Below are positions 1 through 9,105 of a stretch of DNA of 64,000 nucleotides, in pieces (the first letter of the stretch is position 1; each line of letters begins with the position of its first letter). The notes under the pieces are model-generated. The model ran no database searches. It was not told the DNA's origin and saw only the letters and a program-made list of their open reading frames with translations. The position numbers and the translations under genes are program-made. This DNA comes from Lysinibacillus sp. BPa_S21. Its GTDB lineage: Bacteria > Bacillota > Bacilli > Bacillales_A > Planococcaceae. The stretch covers positions 186,001-250,000 of the forward strand of contig NZ_JALIRS010000006.1 of assembly GCF_023337795.1 (NCBI RefSeq), given 5' to 3'.

Positions 1-68
1 TACATAACAAGAGTGTTTATTAGAAGGTTTTAACAGATTAATTTTTGGGTTACTCATGAATCGAAGAT

Positions 69-104
69 GACCAGCAAAGCTAATTTAGCCGAGCTGGTCT
101 TTTT
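69..104 (+). terminator. Intrinsic terminator of an upstream gene
   Basis: GACCAGC at 69-75 pairs with GCTGGTC at 93-99 and is followed by a run of five T. It probably ends a transcript that enters from the left edge. Nothing else in 1-305 could be assigned. Confidence 0.7.
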
Positions 105-305
105 AATTTCCATAAATTAATTTTAAGTCTTTAGCCCGATATGCTATCAGTCTATCACTGTATTTACGAGTAAATAAAACTTTGATATTCTATTTATGGA
201 AAATATTTCTTGGTGAAGGGGGGTAACGATGGTGTTAAAGTGAACAAAAAAATTTTATTTGTGGGGCATTAATTTATATCTTGAAATTGAGGAGGCAATT
301 CTTTT

Positions 306-2381
306 ATGAAAAGTAAACTATCTGCGGTGTTAGCAGCTACATTAGCGTTAACGATGAGCCTACCAACCGGTGCGATGGCGCTTTCTAGCAGTCAGACTAC
401 AGTTGTAGCTAGCCAAGAATTAGCTAGTCAAGAACTGAAAAAGATTGCGACAGAGAAGGCTACTTTACTCACGAAGTCCTATGAGACGACTAGCGTGCAG
501 TATGCGCTAATTGATAATGGTAAACTTATTTTGTCGGATCAGACAGGCAAGAACGATATGAAAGGTAAACAGCCGCTGACCAAAGATACCCTATACGGGA
601 TTGGTTCAGTCAGTAAAATGTATGCGGCTGCGGCTGTAATGAAATTAGTCGATGAAGGAAAAGTCAATTTGGATACTCCTGTCGTCCACTATGTTCCTGA
701 TTTCAAAATGAAAGACGAGCGTTACAAAAGCATTACACCACGTATGCTGTTGAACCACTCCTCCGGCTTGCAAGGTAGTACGCTTAGTAATTCATTTTTA
801 TTTAATGATAATGATACCTATGCCCATGATAACTTATTGCAGCAATTGTCCAACCAGAGCTTGAAGGCGGACCCTGGCGCATTCTCGGTATACTGCAACG
901 ACGGCTTTACGCTAGCTGAGATTATGGTGGAGAAAGTCAGCGGTATGAGCTTTACAGAATTTATACATCAACGGTTTACAAAACCTTTAAAGCTAAATCA
1001 TACGAAAACGCCGCAGGACAAATGGGAAAACGATAAGCGAGCTGGACTTTATTTTCCAACGTTCCAAGGGCAGCTTCCTACTGAATCGGTGAATGTGATT
1101 GGTACGGGAGGGGTCTCTTCCACAGCAGAAGATATGGTGCGATTCTCACAAATTTTTATGGGACAAGAAAAAGGAATCCTCTCTGATAAGGCAGTCAAGG
1201 AGATGGAGCATGAGGAATATAAAAAAGGAATGTGGCCGGGGGATGGAGAGAATATTGTCAACTATGGTCTTGGCTGGGATAGTGTAAAACTATATCCTTT
1301 CAGCGAATACGGGATAAAAGGCTTGGCTAAAGGCGGCGATACGGCACTACAACATGCTTCACTGGTCGTACTTCCTGAACAGAAGATGGCAGTGGCTGTG
1401 TTGTCCTCCGGTGGTAGTAGCACTACAAATCAACTTATGGCGACTGATATACTGCTCGCTGCGCTCAAAGAGAAGGGCACAATTAAGGATATCAAGCCGA
1501 ACAAATCCTTTGGAAAGCCGGTCAAAGCCAAGATGCCTCAAGACGTAGCAAAGAAAGCGGGTTTTTACGGCAATAGTTTCAGTCAATTCAAAATAGAAAT
1601 TAGGAAGAATGGAGAGCTGATCTTACCATCTAATCCAGAAGAAAAATATGTATATACTGCGAATGGAAGCTTTATTAATGCGGAAGGTACCTCCAAGATC
1701 AGCTTTGCCACAGAGAAGAATAGACGAACATATTTAAAGGAGAGCACATTTATATCGCTGCCAGGCTTAGGGCAAGCAGTAATTACTCAATATGTGGCCG
1801 AGAAACTAGAAGACAATGTGTTATCAAAGGAAACCACTGCCGCATGGGCAAAGCGGGAAGGCGTCAAATTCTATCTTGTGAACGAGAAATTTAGTTCTAT
1901 TCAATATTTAATGATGCCTGCCACACAAATTAATAGCAGGGAAGGCATGAAGGGCTATTGGGATAGCAGAAAAATTACAGGCCCGAACACGGCGATGCAT
2001 CAGCTCCAAATACCTGTGATGGGTGGCCGTGATACGTCGGAAGCCCGTTTCTATACAGAAGGCGGCGATGAATATATGGAGATGTCCGGATCTTTATACG
2101 TAAGTGAATCCAACGTAAAACCGCTGGATGCAGGCCGATCATCCAAAGTTACGCTGCAAGCAAATGGGCATGCAAAATGGTTTACGATCCCGCAATCGGC
2201 AGCAGGGAAAACGATGACTGTGGCGTTGCCATCGAAGGGTTCGTTCACGGTGTATGATGAGCAGGGAGTATGCGTCAATTTTACCGTTGTGAGTGGCAAT
2301 AACAAAGTAAAACTGCCGAAAAACGGAACGGTTGTATTTGCTGGCGCGCCGAACTCGGAATTTGCAATCACGTTGAAATAA
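306..2381 (+). CDS. Secreted serine hydrolase, beta-lactamase (class C/S12) fold
   Basis: Extracellular penicillin-recognising hydrolase; the substrate could be a peptide, an ester or cell-wall material and cannot be told from sequence. A signal peptide covers about residues 1-25 and ends ...GAMA. The N-terminal half has the family motifs: SVSK at 101-104 (catalytic Ser and Lys), Y-C-N at 196-198, and KGG at 342-344 in place of KTG. The C-terminal ~290 residues form an extra domain that I do not recognise. The ATG follows GAGGAGG with good spacing. The gene looks richer in GC than its neighbours (codons such as CCG, GCG, ACG), which hints at transfer. It stands alone, with no operon partner. 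It resembles Paenibacillus/Bacillus serine hydrolases of the same layout; the exact function is unknown. Confidence 0.85.
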   Translation: MKSKLSAVLAATLALTMSLPTGAMALSSSQTTVVASQELASQELKKIATEKATLLTKSYETTSVQYALIDNGKLILSDQTGKNDMKGKQPLTKDTLYGIGSVSKMYAAAAVMKLVDEGKVNLDTPVVHYVPDFKMKDERYKSITPRMLLNHSSGLQGSTLSNSFLFNDNDTYAHDNLLQQLSNQSLKADPGAFSVYCNDGFTLAEIMVEKVSGMSFTEFIHQRFTKPLKLNHTKTPQDKWENDKRAGLYFPTFQGQLPTESVNVIGTGGVSSTAEDMVRFSQIFMGQEKGILSDKAVKEMEHEEYKKGMWPGDGENIVNYGLGWDSVKLYPFSEYGIKGLAKGGDTALQHASLVVLPEQKMAVAVLSSGGSSTTNQLMATDILLAALKEKGTIKDIKPNKSFGKPVKAKMPQDVAKKAGFYGNSFSQFKIEIRKNGELILPSNPEEKYVYTANGSFINAEGTSKISFATEKNRRTYLKESTFISLPGLGQAVITQYVAEKLEDNVLSKETTAAWAKREGVKFYLVNEKFSSIQYLMMPATQINSREGMKGYWDSRKITGPNTAMHQLQIPVMGGRDTSEARFYTEGGDEYMEMSGSLYVSESNVKPLDAGRSSKVTLQANGHAKWFTIPQSAAGKTMTVALPSKGSFTVYDEQGVCVNFTVVSGNNKVKLPKNGTVVFAGAPNSEFAITLK

Positions 2382-2485
2382 CTTTAATTTAGGAACGGCT
2401 TCAGCAAAAACAATACGACACAGAAAAATTAGTGCTCATTTGACAGCATTTATAACTCAGAAATATGTAGAAGATAATAAAAAGT

Positions 2486-2568
2486 AAAGCCACTAAAACT
2501 GAACTATACCCCAAAAGTTAGACCAAAAATCTAACTTTTGGGGTTCATTACATCATAGTGGCTTTTTT
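2486..2568. repeat. Nested palindrome built from IS3-like ends, probable terminator
   Basis: The inner stem is a perfect 14-bp inverted repeat (2509-2522 with 2530-2543) carrying the CCCCAAAAGTTAGA word. An outer 10-bp stem, AAAGCCACTA (2486-2495) with TAGTGGCTTT (2556-2565), encloses it and runs into a T tract. The CCCCAAAAGTTAGA word preceded by TGAAC resembles the terminal repeats of many Firmicute IS3-family elements, so this may be two IS ends fused without a transposase (inference). It sits between the hydrolase and aconitase. The rest of 2566-2850 shows no gene. Confidence 0.6.
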
Positions 2569-2858
2569 TATTTTAGAGCCTATATAAAATAAAATGGAAA
2601 TAAAGGTTACAAAACCTAGTTGTTGTAAATTATTTTCTTTGATAAAATTTCTACTATATAATTGTACCTGTCTAAAATGATTTTATAACTATATATTTTT
2701 TTGTTGGGTACCTTTAAAAACTACGAGTGCCCCAAAAAGTACCTCGGTTAAATACATTTAAATTCACTTCATATAAAAGGTATAAAAACTTCTTTTCAGC
2801 AAACCCTTCATATTATGCACATCAAAAAATTAAAAATATCAGGATAGAAACCAAGGTC

Positions 2859-2873
2859 ATAAGGATTACTTAT
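2859..2873. promoter_or_regulatory. Candidate CcpC operator upstream of aconitase
   Basis: The sequence reads ATAA-N7-TTAT exactly (2859-2862, 2870-2873), the dyad known for the citrate-responsive repressor CcpC upstream of citB and citZ in Bacillus. It lies 123 bp before the aconitase start. A further ATAA half-site lies downstream near 2910, echoing the two-part arrangement described for B. subtilis citB. The match is seen directly; binding is inferred. Confidence 0.5.
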
Positions 2874-2995
2874 TGAAAAAGATAATATTAATGTAATTTA
2901 CTTATGAATATAAATGCGCTATCATGGGTATTGGAGAAAAGATGCTTTAAAAATTTATATAGCCTTTTCAAAAAGATATTTAGGGGGATCCGCAA

Positions 2996-5701
2996 ATGGC
3001 ACAAGGTAATTTACACAACAGCCGCGCATCATTCGAAGTTAATGGTAAAACTTATAATTACTATGACTTAGCTGCGATTGAAAAAGCTGGCGTTGCAAAA
3101 GTTTCAAACCTTCCTTACTCAATCAAAGTATTATTAGAATCAGTTTTACGTCAATATGATGCATATGTTATCAAAGAAGAGCACGTAAACGAATTAGCAA
3201 AATGGGGTAACGGTGCAGATCCAGAAGCTGAAGTACCATTCAAACCTTCTCGCGTAGTATTACAAGACTTTACTGGTGTACCAGTAGTAGTTGACCTTGC
3301 TTCTCTACGTTCTGCTATGAAAGAAATGGGCGGCGACCCAAGCAAAATCAACCCTGCTATTCCAGTTGACCTTGTAATTGACCACTCAGTACAAGTTGAC
3401 AAATACGGTAATGCATCTGCATTAGCAGCAAACATGGACCTAGAATTCGAACGTAACGCTGAGCGTTATAACTTCTTAAAATGGGCTCAAACTGCTTATG
3501 ATAACTTCCGCGCTGTACCACCAGCAACTGGTATCGTTCACCAAGTAAACTTAGAGTATTTAGCTCCAGTTGTACACGTAAACGAAAATGCTGACGGTAC
3601 TTTCGAAACATTCCCTGACTCAGTAGTAGGTACTGACTCACATACAACAATGATCAACGGTATCGGCGTTCTTGGATGGGGCGTTGGTGGTATCGAAGCT
3701 GAAGCAGGTATGCTTGGTCAACCTTCATACTTCCCAATCCCAGAAGTTATCGGTGTTAAATTAGTTGGCGATCTTCCAAACGGAACTACTGCTACTGACT
3801 TAGCATTAAAAGTAACTCAAGTATTACGTCAACGTGGCGTAGTAGGTAAATTCGTTGAGTTCTTCGGACCTGGCGTAACTAAATTACCACTAGCTGACCG
3901 TGCGACAATCTCTAACATGGCTCCTGAATATGGTGCTACATGTGGTTTCTTCGCAATTGACGAAGAATCATTAAACTACATGCGTTTAACAGGTCGTGAC
4001 GAAGAACACATCGCGGTTGTAGAATCTTACTTAAAAGCTAACCACATGTTCTTCGATCCAACTTTAGAGCCAGTTTACACTGACGTATTAGAAGTAAACT
4101 TAGCTGAAATCGAACCAAACCTTTCTGGTCCAAAACGTCCACAAGACTTAATTCCACTATCTCAAATGCGTTCTCGTTACAAAGAAGCAGTAGTGGCACC
4201 ACAAGGTACACAAGGTTTCGGTTTAACTGAAGATGAATTCGCAAAAACTTCTGTAGCTAAATTCGCTGAAGGTGATGTAGAAATCCCAACAGGTGCTGTA
4301 GCAATCGCTGCAATCACTTCTTGTACAAATACATCTAACCCATACGTATTAATCGCTGCGGGCTTAGTTGCGAAAAAAGCTGTAGAAAAAGGTCTAACTG
4401 TGCCTAAATGGGTAAAAACTTCTTTAGCACCAGGTTCTAAAGTAGTAACTGGTTACCTTGAAGATTCAGGTTTACAAACTTACCTTGACCAAATCGGTTT
4501 CAACACTGTAGGTTACGGTTGTACAACATGTATCGGTAACTCAGGTCCATTACTTCCTGAAATCGAAGACGCTATCAAAGAGAACGACTTATTCGTAACT
4601 TCAGTTCTTTCTGGTAACCGTAACTTCGAAGGTCGTGTACACCCACTTGTAAAAGCTAACTACTTAGCTTCACCACCACTTGTTGTTGCTTATGCACTTG
4701 CTGGTACTGTGGATATCGACCTACAAAAAGATTCATTCGGTAAAGACAAAGATGGCAACGAAGTATTCTTCGCTGATATCTGGCCTTCAACTGAAGAAGT
4801 TAACGCTGTATTAGGTACTGTAGTTAACCGTGAATTATTCCAAAAAGAATACGAAACTGTATTCACAGCGAACGAAAAATGGAATGCAATTGAAACATCA
4901 ACTGAGTCTCTATACACATTTGATGACAAATCAACTTACATCCAAAACCCACCATTCTTCCAAGGTCTTGCAAAAGAGCCAGAAGCTATTAAAGGCTTAG
5001 AAGGCTTACGCATTATGGCTAAGTTTGGTGACTCAATTACAACTGACCATATTTCTCCAGCTGGTGCAATCGGTAAAGATACACCTGCAGGTAAATATTT
5101 AATCGAAAACGGTGTTGCAATCCGTGACTTCAACTCATACGGTTCTCGTCGTGGTAACCACGAAGTTATGATGCGTGGTACATTTGCAAACATCCGTATC
5201 CGTAACCAAGTTGCTCCTGGTACAGAAGGTGGTTTCACTACTTACTGGCCAACAGGTGAAGTAGAGTACATCTATGACGCATGTATGAAATACCAAGCAC
5301 AAGGTACTGGCTTAGTAGTACTTGCTGGTAACGACTACGGTATGGGTTCTTCTCGTGACTGGGCTGCTAAAGGTACTAACTTACTTGGTATTAAAACAGT
5401 TATCGCACAATCTTACGAGCGTATCCACCGTTCTAACCTAGTAATGATGGGTGTTCTTCCACTTCAATTCATGCCAGGTGAATCAGCTGATACTTTAGGC
5501 TTAACTGGTAAAGAAGAAATCTCTGTTAACATTACTGACAACGTGAAACCACGTGAAATCTTAACAGTAACTGCTAAATCTGAAGACGGTTCAGTTAAAA
5601 CTTTCCAAGCTTTAGCTCGTTTCGACTCAGAAGTAGAAGTAGACTACTACCGTCACGGTGGTATCCTACAAATGGTTCTACGCGCGAAAGCTGCTCAGTA
5701 A
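2996..5701 (+). CDS. acnA: Aconitate hydratase (aconitase)
   Basis: TCA-cycle enzyme interconverting citrate and isocitrate in the cytoplasm; in Bacillus the CitB form also acts as an iron-dependent RNA-binding protein. At 901 aa it has the usual AcnA/IRP1 length. The three [4Fe-4S] ligands are visible: Cys443 in SCTNTSNP and Cys509/Cys512 in GCTTCIGN. The C-terminal swivel domain has the conserved [10 protein letters not shown] stretch. The ATG follows AGGGGG. Codon use is strongly biased (GTA, CGT, GGT, ACT), as expected for a highly expressed gene. It is monocistronic, with a CcpC-type dyad upstream and a terminator directly downstream. Confidence 0.98.
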   Translation: MAQGNLHNSRASFEVNGKTYNYYDLAAIEKAGVAKVSNLPYSIKVLLESVLRQYDAYVIKEEHVNELAKWGNGADPEAEVPFKPSRVVLQDFTGVPVVVDLASLRSAMKEMGGDPSKINPAIPVDLVIDHSVQVDKYGNASALAANMDLEFERNAERYNFLKWAQTAYDNFRAVPPATGIVHQVNLEYLAPVVHVNENADGTFETFPDSVVGTDSHTTMINGIGVLGWGVGGIEAEAGMLGQPSYFPIPEVIGVKLVGDLPNGTTATDLALKVTQVLRQRGVVGKFVEFFGPGVTKLPLADRATISNMAPEYGATCGFFAIDEESLNYMRLTGRDEEHIAVVESYLKANHMFFDPTLEPVYTDVLEVNLAEIEPNLSGPKRPQDLIPLSQMRSRYKEAVVAPQGTQGFGLTEDEFAKTSVAKFAEGDVEIPTGAVAIAAITSCTNTSNPYVLIAAGLVAKKAVEKGLTVPKWVKTSLAPGSKVVTGYLEDSGLQTYLDQIGFNTVGYGCTTCIGNSGPLLPEIEDAIKENDLFVTSVLSGNRNFEGRVHPLVKANYLASPPLVVAYALAGTVDIDLQKDSFGKDKDGNEVFFADIWPSTEEVNAVLGTVVNRELFQKEYETVFTANEKWNAIETSTESLYTFDDKSTYIQNPPFFQGLAKEPEAIKGLEGLRIMAKFGDSITTDHISPAGAIGKDTPAGKYLIENGVAIRDFNSYGSRRGNHEVMMRGTFANIRIRNQVAPGTEGGFTTYWPTGEVEYIYDACMKYQAQGTGLVVLAGNDYGMGSSRDWAAKGTNLLGIKTVIAQSYERIHRSNLVMMGVLPLQFMPGESADTLGLTGKEEISVNITDNVKPREILTVTAKSEDGSVKTFQALARFDSEVEVDYYRHGGILQMVLRAKAAQ

Positions 5702-5713
5702 TCATTTTCATAA

Positions 5714-5744
5714 AAAACCGATCTCTTAGGAGGTCGGTTTTTAT
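5714..5744 (+). terminator. Terminator of acnA
   Basis: AAACCGATCTC pairs with GAGGTCGGTTT around a TTAG loop and is followed by T-rich sequence, 13 bp after the acnA stop. Confidence 0.85.
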
Positions 5745-5780
5745 TTATACATAGAAAAAATTCGCAATGGAGGATTGGCT

Positions 5781-7187
5781 TTGCAAAAAGATGAACTAAA
5801 AAAACGCGCTTTATCAATTGTTTCATTACCAAATCACTATAAACTAATCATCGAAGACTATTCTGAAGACGAAAGAGTGATGTTCACCTGGGCGAATGAA
5901 CAACAAGATGAAAGTATTACTATTGAATTAGATGGCACCGGTCACCTCATATACTTATCAATTGAAAATAATGATACTGTTTCTGTGGTAGATTCTTTAT
6001 CTATTGAGGAAATGAGAAAAATTACGGAACAATTTTTGCTTAGTCATTATCCATCTGCTCTGGAAGATTTGGCGTTTTCAAAAGTTAAAGAACTATCTAG
6101 AGTGGACCGTTTTTATTTTGAACAAATGGTCATGGATCTACCGTTAGAACAAGCTGGTTGTTTTGTTGATGTGAATGCATTCGGAAGTATTACTGGATTT
6201 AGATACTACGGAGTGAAAACGAGTCCTGAAATACCTTCGCAGTTAGTTTCCAAAGAAGCTCTGATGGAATATGTAAAGAATGCGTTGGCGCTACAACTAG
6301 AAATAACAAATTTGTCTAGTGATGTTTACAATGTGAAGAAAAATGGACTTCAACTCGTGTATGAGATAACTTCATTTTTACACTTTAAAGCAGATGCTTT
6401 AGAACCAACACTAACGGTTATTCATGATGAAAATGAACCTGAAAGTTATGTTGCTCTTCCTCCTTCTCCAGCTAATTTGAAGGTCAACGATTTTACGATG
6501 GAAGAAATTATCGGCATAACAGATGAACTTGAGCTTATTCGAGAAGTAGATAGAGGACCAGATCGAGGGATAGTGTGGCGTAAACGGAATTGGGAAATGA
6601 ACGATAAAGATTTATCGATCAACGGCTTTTTTAAAATGCAGTCAGAAGATACTGTTAAAGCGATTATTTCAAAGAAAACGGGTAAATTAAACAGCTTTGC
6701 TTGGATGCATAAACGCTTGGGTAATTTACAGCTAAGTCAAGAAGCATGCTATCAAAAAGCAATAGATTTTTTACTGAAAATAATTCCTGACTACTACCCT
6801 TATCTTCAACGACTAATTCAGGAAGATGAGGAAGAGGACGAGAGAGAAACAGAATCTTTTATTTTCCCTGCCCATTACCAGGGTATATCTAATTTTGATA
6901 TGGTCATCGTCGTTGTAAATCGTACAACAGGTCTGATTGATTATTTTAGAGGCCCAAATTTTAATTTGGACGAACTTAGCCAAGTTCCTACAGTTCCAGC
7001 TATTTCTACGGAAAAAGCGTTTCGTCAATTTCTAGAAAATGTTGATTTTCAACTGGTTTGGGACAAAAATTACGATGACGAGATAGAGTCTTATCAACTT
7101 GTCTATATAGCTTGTGATCGACATACTAGGTTACCTATCCGGTATATTGACGCAACAACTGGCGAAATTATTGTCAGTAATGTTTAA
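5781..7187 (+). CDS. YcdB/YcdC-type domain protein, function unknown
   Basis: A 468-residue protein without signal peptide or membrane segment. It looks like a tandem of alpha/beta repeats with recurring phrases such as TGLIDYFRGPNF and an ending RYIDATTGEI, like the YcdB/YcdC repeat family of Bacillus; that assignment is moderate. Start choice: GGAGG at 5769-5773 is too close to the TTG at 5775 but 7 nt from the TTG at 5781, so 5781 is preferred. It follows acnA after the acnA terminator. A hairpin with a T tract ends it. Confidence 0.7.
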   Translation: MQKDELKKRALSIVSLPNHYKLIIEDYSEDERVMFTWANEQQDESITIELDGTGHLIYLSIENNDTVSVVDSLSIEEMRKITEQFLLSHYPSALEDLAFSKVKELSRVDRFYFEQMVMDLPLEQAGCFVDVNAFGSITGFRYYGVKTSPEIPSQLVSKEALMEYVKNALALQLEITNLSSDVYNVKKNGLQLVYEITSFLHFKADALEPTLTVIHDENEPESYVALPPSPANLKVNDFTMEEIIGITDELELIREVDRGPDRGIVWRKRNWEMNDKDLSINGFFKMQSEDTVKAIISKKTGKLNSFAWMHKRLGNLQLSQEACYQKAIDFLLKIIPDYYPYLQRLIQEDEEEDERETESFIFPAHYQGISNFDMVIVVVNRTTGLIDYFRGPNFNLDELSQVPTVPAISTEKAFRQFLENVDFQLVWDKNYDDEIESYQLVYIACDRHTRLPIRYIDATTGEIIVSNV

Positions 7188-7203
7188 TAAGAAGGCTGTC
7201 TTG

Positions 7204-7239
7204 AAGCTACTGTCTGTATTTGCAGGCGGCAGCTTTTTA
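7204..7239 (+). terminator. Terminator after the YcdB-like gene
   Basis: AAGCTACTGTCTG (7204-7216) pairs with CAGGCGGCAGCTT (7223-7235), with one mismatch and two G-U pairs, then TTTT. The word array starts 12 bp later. Confidence 0.6.
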
Positions 7240-7250
7240 AATTGTCCTTG

Positions 7251-7632
7251 CGACAGATGGACTCGGCAGAACGACGGAAAAAACAATCGAAGCGACGGAT
7301 GCATTGCCAGAGCGACGGAAAGAACTGTCGAAGCGACGGATAGAAACCAGAGCGACGGTAAGAGCTGATAAAGCGACGGATGGAATCGCCAGAGCGACGG
7401 AAAGAACTGTCGAAGCGACGGATAGAAACCAGAGCGACGGAAAGAGCTGTTAAAGCGACGGATAGAATTGCCAGAGCGACGGAAAGAACTGTCGAAACGA
7501 CGGATAGTAAACAGAGCGACGGAAAGAGCTGTTAAAGCGACGGAAAGAACTGTCGAAGCGACAGATAGAAAACAGAGTGACGGAAAGAACTGATAAAGCG
7601 ACGGATGGAATCGCCAGAGCGACGGAAAGAAC
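7251..7632 (+). repeat. CGACGGA word array 1 (about 19 units, 19-21 bp period)
   Basis: Nineteen head-to-tail units each begin with CGACGGA or a one-base variant (CGACAGA, CGACGGT, TGACGGA), followed by a 12-14 nt tail ending in AG or AAG. Two tail types largely alternate: AAGAACTGTCGAAG-like and TAGAAACCAGAG-like, giving a higher-order unit near 40 bp. Reading frames across the array are open only because the period is 19-21, and they have no good start signals, so I treat them as non-coding. The array lies downstream of a terminator and 160 bp from the MFS gene. A related array is at 34556-35271. Confidence 0.95.
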
Positions 7633-7795
7633 CTTCAAAAAAATAAATTGCCCCGATTGAATGAAGAATAATTCCGATGAAATGACGGATAACTCACCAA
7701 AATGAAACATAGAACCCAAAAGTTGCGACTCTAGCTATCCAAGTGATGAAAAGAATCATCAAATCGACGATTAGAGCCGCAATTTTTAAATTATT

Positions 7796-8938
7796 TTATA
7801 CGCTAAATTTGCCCTTCAAACTATAGAATTGTAAAAAAATGGCGAATGACATTGAGATGACTGCAAAATAAATCAATGTTATTGTTCCAATCTGTATGGA
7901 TACTACAATCCCACCTAAGCTTGCACCAATTGCGCTGCCTAGATAATTTACAGAACTATTTAATGCCACTGCGGAACTTCCGTTATTTGGCTGATATGAG
8001 AGTAAAATATGTTGTTGAGGTGCCTGGCATGCCCAGCCCATTGCGCCCCAAACAAAGAACGGTAAGTATTTTAATATTGGTAAGTTAATCATTAATGGTA
8101 TACAAATAATGGATAAAATTAAAGTAAATAAAATAATTGTAACTAATGATTTTGGTTTCCCGAAATAGTCGATTATGTAACCAATCATTAAACTTCCAAA
8201 CAAGCCACCGAACCCCCATGCCCAAAGGTACAATGTTAAATTACTGGAGCCTGTCATTTCCTCTAATAAGGGAGATAGATATGTATACAATCCAAGGCTA
8301 GCAACACTGGCGAAAAATGTTATACATACAGTGATAGTTACTCTTTTATCCAAAAACATTTTTAATCGTTCGTTAAGCGCAGGAGGCGGTGTTGCTGGGA
8401 AATCGGGTAGAAAAATAAACATACATAAAACAGAAATGACGCCGATCATGACTAATAGCCAAAGTGTTACTTGCCAATCAAATAAGTTCGAAATATAGAT
8501 GCCTAAAGGAACGCCAAGCACTGTTCCCATACTCATTCCACCAATAGTCAACCCTAGGGCTCTCCCTCGCTTATTACTAGAAACGAACTTTGTAGAAGCC
8601 GCAACAGCTAATGGTGAAAATAAACCAGCCCCAGTCCCTGCAAGTGCTCTTGATAGAAGAAAAACAGAAAAAGTCGGCGCAAAAGCAGTAATGCTATTTG
8701 CTATTGTGAAAATAAGCATTGACCCTATTAGGATTTTTTTTATTGGTTTTCCTGCAAGTAATGAAGAAAATAACGGCGCTGAGATAGCGTAAAATAATGT
8801 GAAAATGCTCACGGCCTGGCCGACTTGTGATGTACTTTTTTGATACGTATCGCTAATTCCTGGAAGAAGCCCTGCGATTACATAGGAATCAAAGCCAAGA
8901 GCAAACATTCCGAATGATAAAAATAAAGCATTTTTCAT
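7796..8938 (-). CDS. MFS transporter, DHA1-type efflux family
   Basis: Inner-membrane proton-coupled transporter of 380 aa with about 12 predicted segments, the length of the YdhP/AraJ-like drug:H+ antiporters. The loop after segment 2 and the central loop with P-rich linker (FPATPPPALNERLK) fit the family. The start at 8938 is chosen because GGAGG sits 8 nt upstream; an in-frame start further out would place that site inside the gene. It is divergent from a LysR-type regulator. A TATAAC-N5-GTTATA palindrome lies 44 bp upstream of the start, so LysR control is likely. The substrate is unknown. Confidence 0.88.
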   Translation of the reverse strand: MKNALFLSFGMFALGFDSYVIAGLLPGISDTYQKSTSQVGQAVSIFTLFYAISAPLFSSLLAGKPIKKILIGSMLIFTIANSITAFAPTFSVFLLSRALAGTGAGLFSPLAVAASTKFVSSNKRGRALGLTIGGMSMGTVLGVPLGIYISNLFDWQVTLWLLVMIGVISVLCMFIFLPDFPATPPPALNERLKMFLDKRVTITVCITFFASVASLGLYTYLSPLLEEMTGSSNLTLYLWAWGFGGLFGSLMIGYIIDYFGKPKSLVTIILFTLILSIICIPLMINLPILKYLPFFVWGAMGWACQAPQQHILLSYQPNNGSSAVALNSSVNYLGSAIGASLGGIVVSIQIGTITLIYFAVISMSFAIFLQFYSLKGKFSV

Positions 8939-8982
8939 ATATTGAACCTCCATAAAATTAAAGATGCTAAGTATTGATGACC

Positions 8983-8999
8983 TATAACGGTATGTTATA
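8983..8999. promoter_or_regulatory. Operator-like palindrome TATAAC-N5-GTTATA, copy 1
   Basis: TATAAC (8983-8988), five bases, GTTATA (8994-8999). It sits just upstream of the MFS start. The identical dyad recurs at 9072-9088. Both contain the T-N11-A core expected for LysR-type regulators. Confidence 0.6.
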
Positions 9000-9071
9000 A
9001 TCGAAGCACCTTCTATATTTAATAGGTTACTAAAAACCCAAGAATATGGAACAATCACTATTTTATAAGGG

Positions 9072-9088
9072 TATAACAAATCGTTATA
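9072..9088. promoter_or_regulatory. Operator-like palindrome TATAAC-N5-GTTATA, copy 2
   Basis: TATAAC (9072-9077), five bases, GTTATA (9083-9088), 18 bp before the LysR gene start and exactly 89 bp from copy 1. The position suits autoregulation or DNA looping between the divergent promoters. Confidence 0.6.
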
Positions 9089-9105
9089 GGGTATGGGGGA
9101 TACAT

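Noticed and set aside
1049..1586. Several 60-75 residue frames inside the first hydrolase gene
   Set aside because: They are shadows of the real frame, which has a signal peptide and catalytic motifs.
7251..7632. CRISPR array
   Set aside because: Repeats are 7 bp and spacers 12-14 bp with only two tail types, and no cas genes are present in the window.
7450..7719. Minus-strand reading frame across array 1 with repeated Ser/Phe/Arg text
   Set aside because: It exists only because the 19-21 bp repeat avoids stops in this frame; there is no ribosome site and the composition mirrors the DNA repeat.
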